A stretch of DNA of 64,000 bases from Riptortus pedestris (lineage: Eukaryota; Arthropoda; Insecta; Hemiptera; Alydidae). This document shows positions 60,090-64,000 of the stretch, one piece after another. Under the pieces are notes generated by a model that did not search any database, had not been told where the DNA came from, and was given only the letters and a program-made list of their open reading frames with translations. The position numbers and the translations under genes were made by a program. Numbering within the stretch: position 1 is the stretch's first letter; every line of letters begins with the position of its first letter. The stretch spans positions 149,901,501 to 149,965,500 of the forward strand of contig CM032229.1 in assembly GCA_019009955.1 (NCBI GenBank), read 5' to 3'.

Positions 60090-61333
60090 ACACCTCCCCA
60101 AAATCCAAAATATCTCAGTTGTTATATGTCGAATTGAACAATTCCTAATTAAATGAAATATTAATACTGTAATATACATTTCTTCTCTTTCTTTAATACT
60201 ACCGTGATATTTGCATTTTTTTTAATTTTCAGCTTTTAGTAAAACACTTCTCCTACTCATTTCAGAATAGCAATACGCTGTTATACCTCGAACCACTTTA
60301 TTCTAAGCTTATACTATATATACTAAGTTTACTATATTTATTTGAGAAGACTTTTATTGCGCAAGGCACATGCAAATTCGTTGTTTGGTGGCGTCATAAA
60401 TAATTATATTATGTTATTGTTTCGAAAATGTTTATTTGATCAATACTATTCTTGACATTTAACTATGTAATGGTTGGGGGATTCGGAAATTTAAAATATT
60501 TCCATTATTATGATTAGGATAGTAAAATATTATAGAACTAATCTTGTTAAACTATTGATGGTCAACCATTTCGGCAACATCTGAAACCGAAATAGGAGGA
60601 AGGGCTTGGTTAAGAATGATAGAGGAATAAAAAATTCGAAGCATCTAAATTGAGATCGAAAATTTAAACAGAACCCATTTTATTGAAAGAAAATAATTTT
60701 CTATGAATTATGTTCTATACATTTTTTCTCTAAGTTCAATATTAAACAAGGTGTTTGAATTTTCAAGCTTTCAGCCTTAAGTAAGCCTCCACAGTTAGTC
60801 TTCACATATTAACAATAAGCCCCTTTATCATGAACATATATGTTTTTTAACTAACATTTATAATGTGAGATTCATGTTAATATGTTACGCGATACGTCAA
60901 AAACTAAAAGTTTGTCCTTAATCTGACTATTCCTGACTCGTAAACGTTCTCTTAATCAAAATAGTACTCGATACTTAAAAGCCTCTTCCAACAGGAAAGT
61001 ATACGTATTTTTCTGAAATTGGACCAAGAAGAAGATAAAAATTCCAAACATCACAGTTTTAAGAGTGTGTTTCAAAAATAGTATAGAATCTTTTAAAATA
61101 TTTGATGCCCCCAAATTGATTTTGTTGATCTATACATTTTTTGGAAGTCAAATATGTAAGGAGTTATATGTATTTTCTTCTTTTCAATAAACCCCGACTT
61201 CATCGAATTTACTTTTGAGCTCATCGGAATTTTAGTTAAAAATAGGGACTGGATGATGAGATTACGTCACCAGTGAGTCATTTGATCACATGGGAAATCT
61301 GCTTATTTTACGCAACCCCGCCTGATGGACTTA
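60090..61333 (+). mobile_element. Diverged family A sequence, multiple partial units
   Basis: AAAATATCTCAGTTGTTATA and TTTAATACTACCGTGATATT are family A middle motifs. Similar blocks recur near 60480, 60600 and 61030. The stretch ends with GGGAAATCTGCTTATTTTAC, a broken hairpin and TGATGGACTTA. It looks like an old copy with two or three internal duplications. Confidence 0.55.
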
Positions 61334-62639
61334 ATTAATTTCCTTCATTGAAAGTATCGAAACAAACCTGCTTTGATAATAAAATTGATAAGCAATAGAA
61401 CGGCCCAGTAATTTATTGTTCTATTTAAAAAAAAAAAATAAAAAAAAAAAAATCTAGAAATGAAACGCCCGATGTTAATTATAAAATAATCTACTACTTT
61501 TCAATTAGCTAAATAACTGAAGTTAGAAATACGTATTTTAGTATGTAATTAAATGTTATAGAATGAGAGGATAAGTTGATTTTCTTTTACTAAAATGATT
61601 TTTTTTTTCCAGGTTGATGATGACAATTTGAACAACAGCTCAGCATCAGTGACATTTATTTAGCTGTATCGTAAGTTCGAAAATTAATAAAACATTATTC
61701 ATTTTTCCGGGAGTAATATCGCTCAGAGGAAGGGAAAATATTTACTTTTCACGTTGATTTACGTTCCATGCCGTAGTCAATTTGTAAAGTTCTCCATTAT
61801 TCATCAGCAGGTGACGGAGTTGGAGTCACGGCATGAGCTATTACTCAAAAATGGATAAATTCAATAGTGTCATTGAGGCTAGAAAAATAATGGTTGCCGA
61901 AAATGAATGGGAATAAAATGACTGATTTTTTAGACAATAAAAAAAATTAAAAGCAATGCCCTTTAAAATCCTTGGTCACAAAATAAGTTATTTGGTTAAC
62001 TTTTTAATATTTTAAATAGAGATGAAAATTCTAGTTCACTAGAACTGTAATCCGCCTTTTAATAATTCAAAAACAAAACCTTTACAAATACTAACATTGA
62101 TTATATTAGGTGGTTAAACTAAAAGCAGTTTTGGCAATTTTTCTAAAATAAATTATCTGTATCACATGGGGGGCCGGAAAACGGCAGATATTTTTTCTTT
62201 CTTTGAGAAGTGGTGCATTTTTTTGCGGAATTCCAACAAAAACAATCCATTTACTAATATTTAAACCGATTATTTTAGTGATATACGATGTAATTAAATT
62301 AAAAGCAGAGTTTTCTGTAATAAATCTTCTGTATAGCTGGGGGGTTTGTAGTCGAAAGATATTTTTACTTATTCTTAGAAAAACGTAGCAATTGTCTTAT
62401 GTGTACATTTTCTAGATAATCCAATGATATATGAAAACCATGTTAATTAAACAGTTCAAAAGTAGAAAAGCTGGTGGATTTCACCGAAACGTTTGCCAAG
62501 CGCTTTTGATTTATTAAATTTTAAATTCCCGTCTACTTTAGGTGGACGTTAATAAATAGCATTTAATTATCCCATATCCAAAAAAGCCTTCAGACTTTAA
62601 CTTACTCACCCTACCAGACTTACATTTACAAATACTGCA
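61334..62639. other. Unassigned sequence
   Basis: A-rich run at 61425-61452. Nothing else recognised. Confidence 0.45.
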
Positions 62640-63300
62640 TACATCATTAAATGAATGGCAAAAAAACGTTCTCATAGATCGTCAGAAAATCATCTGCGAG
62701 AAATAAATCCTAGTATAAGCGAGTGGCCATCCAGCAGACGTGACAATAGACGAAACGAAGTTGTACTGACGAGACTTAGGATAGGACACTCACATTTAAC
62801 GCATTCGTACAGAAACAGAAAGACCTGTATGCAGAACATGCCATAAACCATTAACTATTAAACACATACTGACTTACTGCAGGAACATTGAATACTTATG
62901 AACTCTACATAACATGTACGAACGTCTTACAGACAAAATCCCACATATCGACAATATACTAAATCACCTTAAAAAATTGAATTTGTTTTACAAAATGTAA
63001 CTTCTCTCCTTTTTGATTTTGACTAATTGAGAAATTTAAAATAATATTGAACAATTTTAAATAATGTAAATGTACTAATAATAGAAATAACATAATTCTC
63101 AATAACATAATTCTCAACAATAATCTTAATTACTAATTTAATGTTTATTTGTTGTCCTTAATGTTTATTTATTGTGATTAATGTTTTATTTGCGGGTCAG
63201 TTTTTTGTTATTTTTCTATAATTTTGTTTTTATTTCACATTATTAAACTTTGGGCGAAAACGCCAAGTTGCGGGTGTTCCTGTATAAATAAAATGTTCCC
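62640..63300 (+). pseudogene. I/Jockey-type LINE: C-terminal RNase H/zinc-knuckle relic
   Basis: LNEWQ and SEWPSSRRDNRRNEVVLTRL RIGHSHLTHSY (62640-62825), then after a frameshift CRTCHKPLTIKHILTYC (Cys/His knuckle) and a C-terminal PHIDNILNHLKKLNLF. This is the end of the ORF2 protein in LINEs of the I/Jockey group. A T-rich 3' untranslated region follows, with GGGCGAAAACGCCAAGTTGC near 63252 and TATAAATAAAATG at its end. The reverse transcriptase is absent, so the insertion is 5' truncated. There are stops in the first part. Confidence 0.8.
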
Positions 63301-63849
63301 ATATCTGAGTATGCAAAAAATTGAATTACCAAAAAGTTGGACACCATTTGAGTAGGAACAACTAATATGTAGAACGGCCAAGATGGAATAAAGGGTTTGG
63401 AATAAAGAACACAAATGAACCAAAATGCCTATAATATATTTTAAAAAAACAAAAAAAAAACTTATATATAGTTAAAGAAAAAAATTTAATTTCAAATAAA
63501 GAATTAAGCAATTATTGCATTTAGAGTGAAAACAAATAAATCCCACCTATTCTAGGACATTTTCAATAATATTTTCACTGTGGCTCTGAAAGAAGGCGTT
63601 CTATCAGAGGGCATAATATTGACTCATGTACTTAGTTCAACATTGCTCAGAAGAATTAGAATTTAATCTATTTATTTATATTATACCTGGAACCCAGCTT
63701 TATGTGTTACGGAGTTTTCAATTTTTTGTACTCGACCCATTTTCGCTCTGAGCCACTAATGCAATTAAAATAAACTGTCATCGCATACAATAATTAATTA
63801 CTTAATAATAATACAAATTCTTATACTTAATAATAATTAATAACATCGC
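63301..63849. other. Unassigned AT-rich sequence
   Basis: Nothing recognised. Confidence 0.45.
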
Positions 63850-64000
63850 ATATAATAACACAAAAACAGTGTGTAAATCGCTTTACTCGATATTGAAGCG
63901 TTTTGTGACTAACTGAATATCAAGTATGTTAGCGGCTAAAGTCAGACCGGGGGTGGGAGTGGGAGGAATGGGGGGGGGGGTCAGAGAAATAAAAATGAAA
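63850..64000 (+). mobile_element. Family A fragment running off the window
   Basis: TTTACTCGATATTGAAGCGT, GTTAGCGGCTAAAGTCAGAC and a G-rich run match the family A segment after the microsatellite. The copy continues beyond the window end. Confidence 0.6.

Overview
The window is AT-rich, repeat-dominated eukaryotic DNA, almost certainly nuclear DNA of an insect or another arthropod. The signs are long (TA)n and (GA)n tracts, mariner, hAT, R2-like, Jockey-like and Penelope-like relics, tRNA-derived SINEs and several minisatellites. I found no intact host gene, no functional tRNA or rRNA, no CRISPR array and no bacterial-style operon. The open frames present are short and are either translated simple repeats, repeat-derived, or parts of decayed transposons. 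The species cannot be named from sequence alone.

Two rolling-circle transposon families organise the window. Family A is a short non-autonomous Helentron/DINE-1-like element with about 30 copies or pieces on both strands. Its 5' end starts at the palindromic block AGCAGATTTCCC...GGGAAATCAGCT. It carries an internal (TA)n tract. Near the 3' end it has the inverted copy GGGAAATCTGCT and a perfect 6-bp hairpin (ACGCAG-CCC-CTGCGT), and it ends in GACGGACTTTTT. The cleanest copy is 51077-51640. Family B looks like a canonical non-autonomous Helitron. It ends in a CCCGG/CCGGG hairpin followed 12 nt later by CTAG, and carries tandem units of about 297 bp, each with its own hairpin. Family B copies repeatedly lie against the (TA)n tract of family A copies (17.0-17.7, 37.6-43.7 and 59.0-59.5 kb).

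Layout: 0-15 kb holds family A copies, an 83-bp minisatellite (5.5-6.05 kb) and two foldback repeats. 15-20 kb has a 28-bp minisatellite, an A/B composite, a SINE and a hairpin MITE. 20-28 kb has many family A copies, a Jockey-like reverse transcriptase relic and a 1.35-kb TIR transposon with a decayed transposase. 28-37 kb has a structured GTAC-ended repeat, a perfect 21-bp hairpin, a 62-bp minisatellite, family A copies and a SINE. 37.6-43.7 kb is a nested block: a family A shell, family B copies in opposite orientations, and a mariner element with DD41D spacing cut down to its catalytic domain. 44.4-49.1 kb holds a broken mariner, a 5'-truncated R2-like retrotransposon bounded by 24-bp target duplications, and a Penelope-like GIY-YIG relic with a hammerhead-like motif. 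50-64 kb has more family A copies (including a direct head-to-tail pair), a solo LTR with a 4-bp target duplication, a hAT MITE with an 8-bp duplication, a long (GA)n tract and the RNase H/zinc-knuckle end of an I/Jockey-type LINE.

No coding region looks functional, so the genes do not work together in any pathway. The interest lies in transposon structure, nesting order and the repeated use of (TA)n tracts as junctions. Element edges were set by eye and may be off by several bases.
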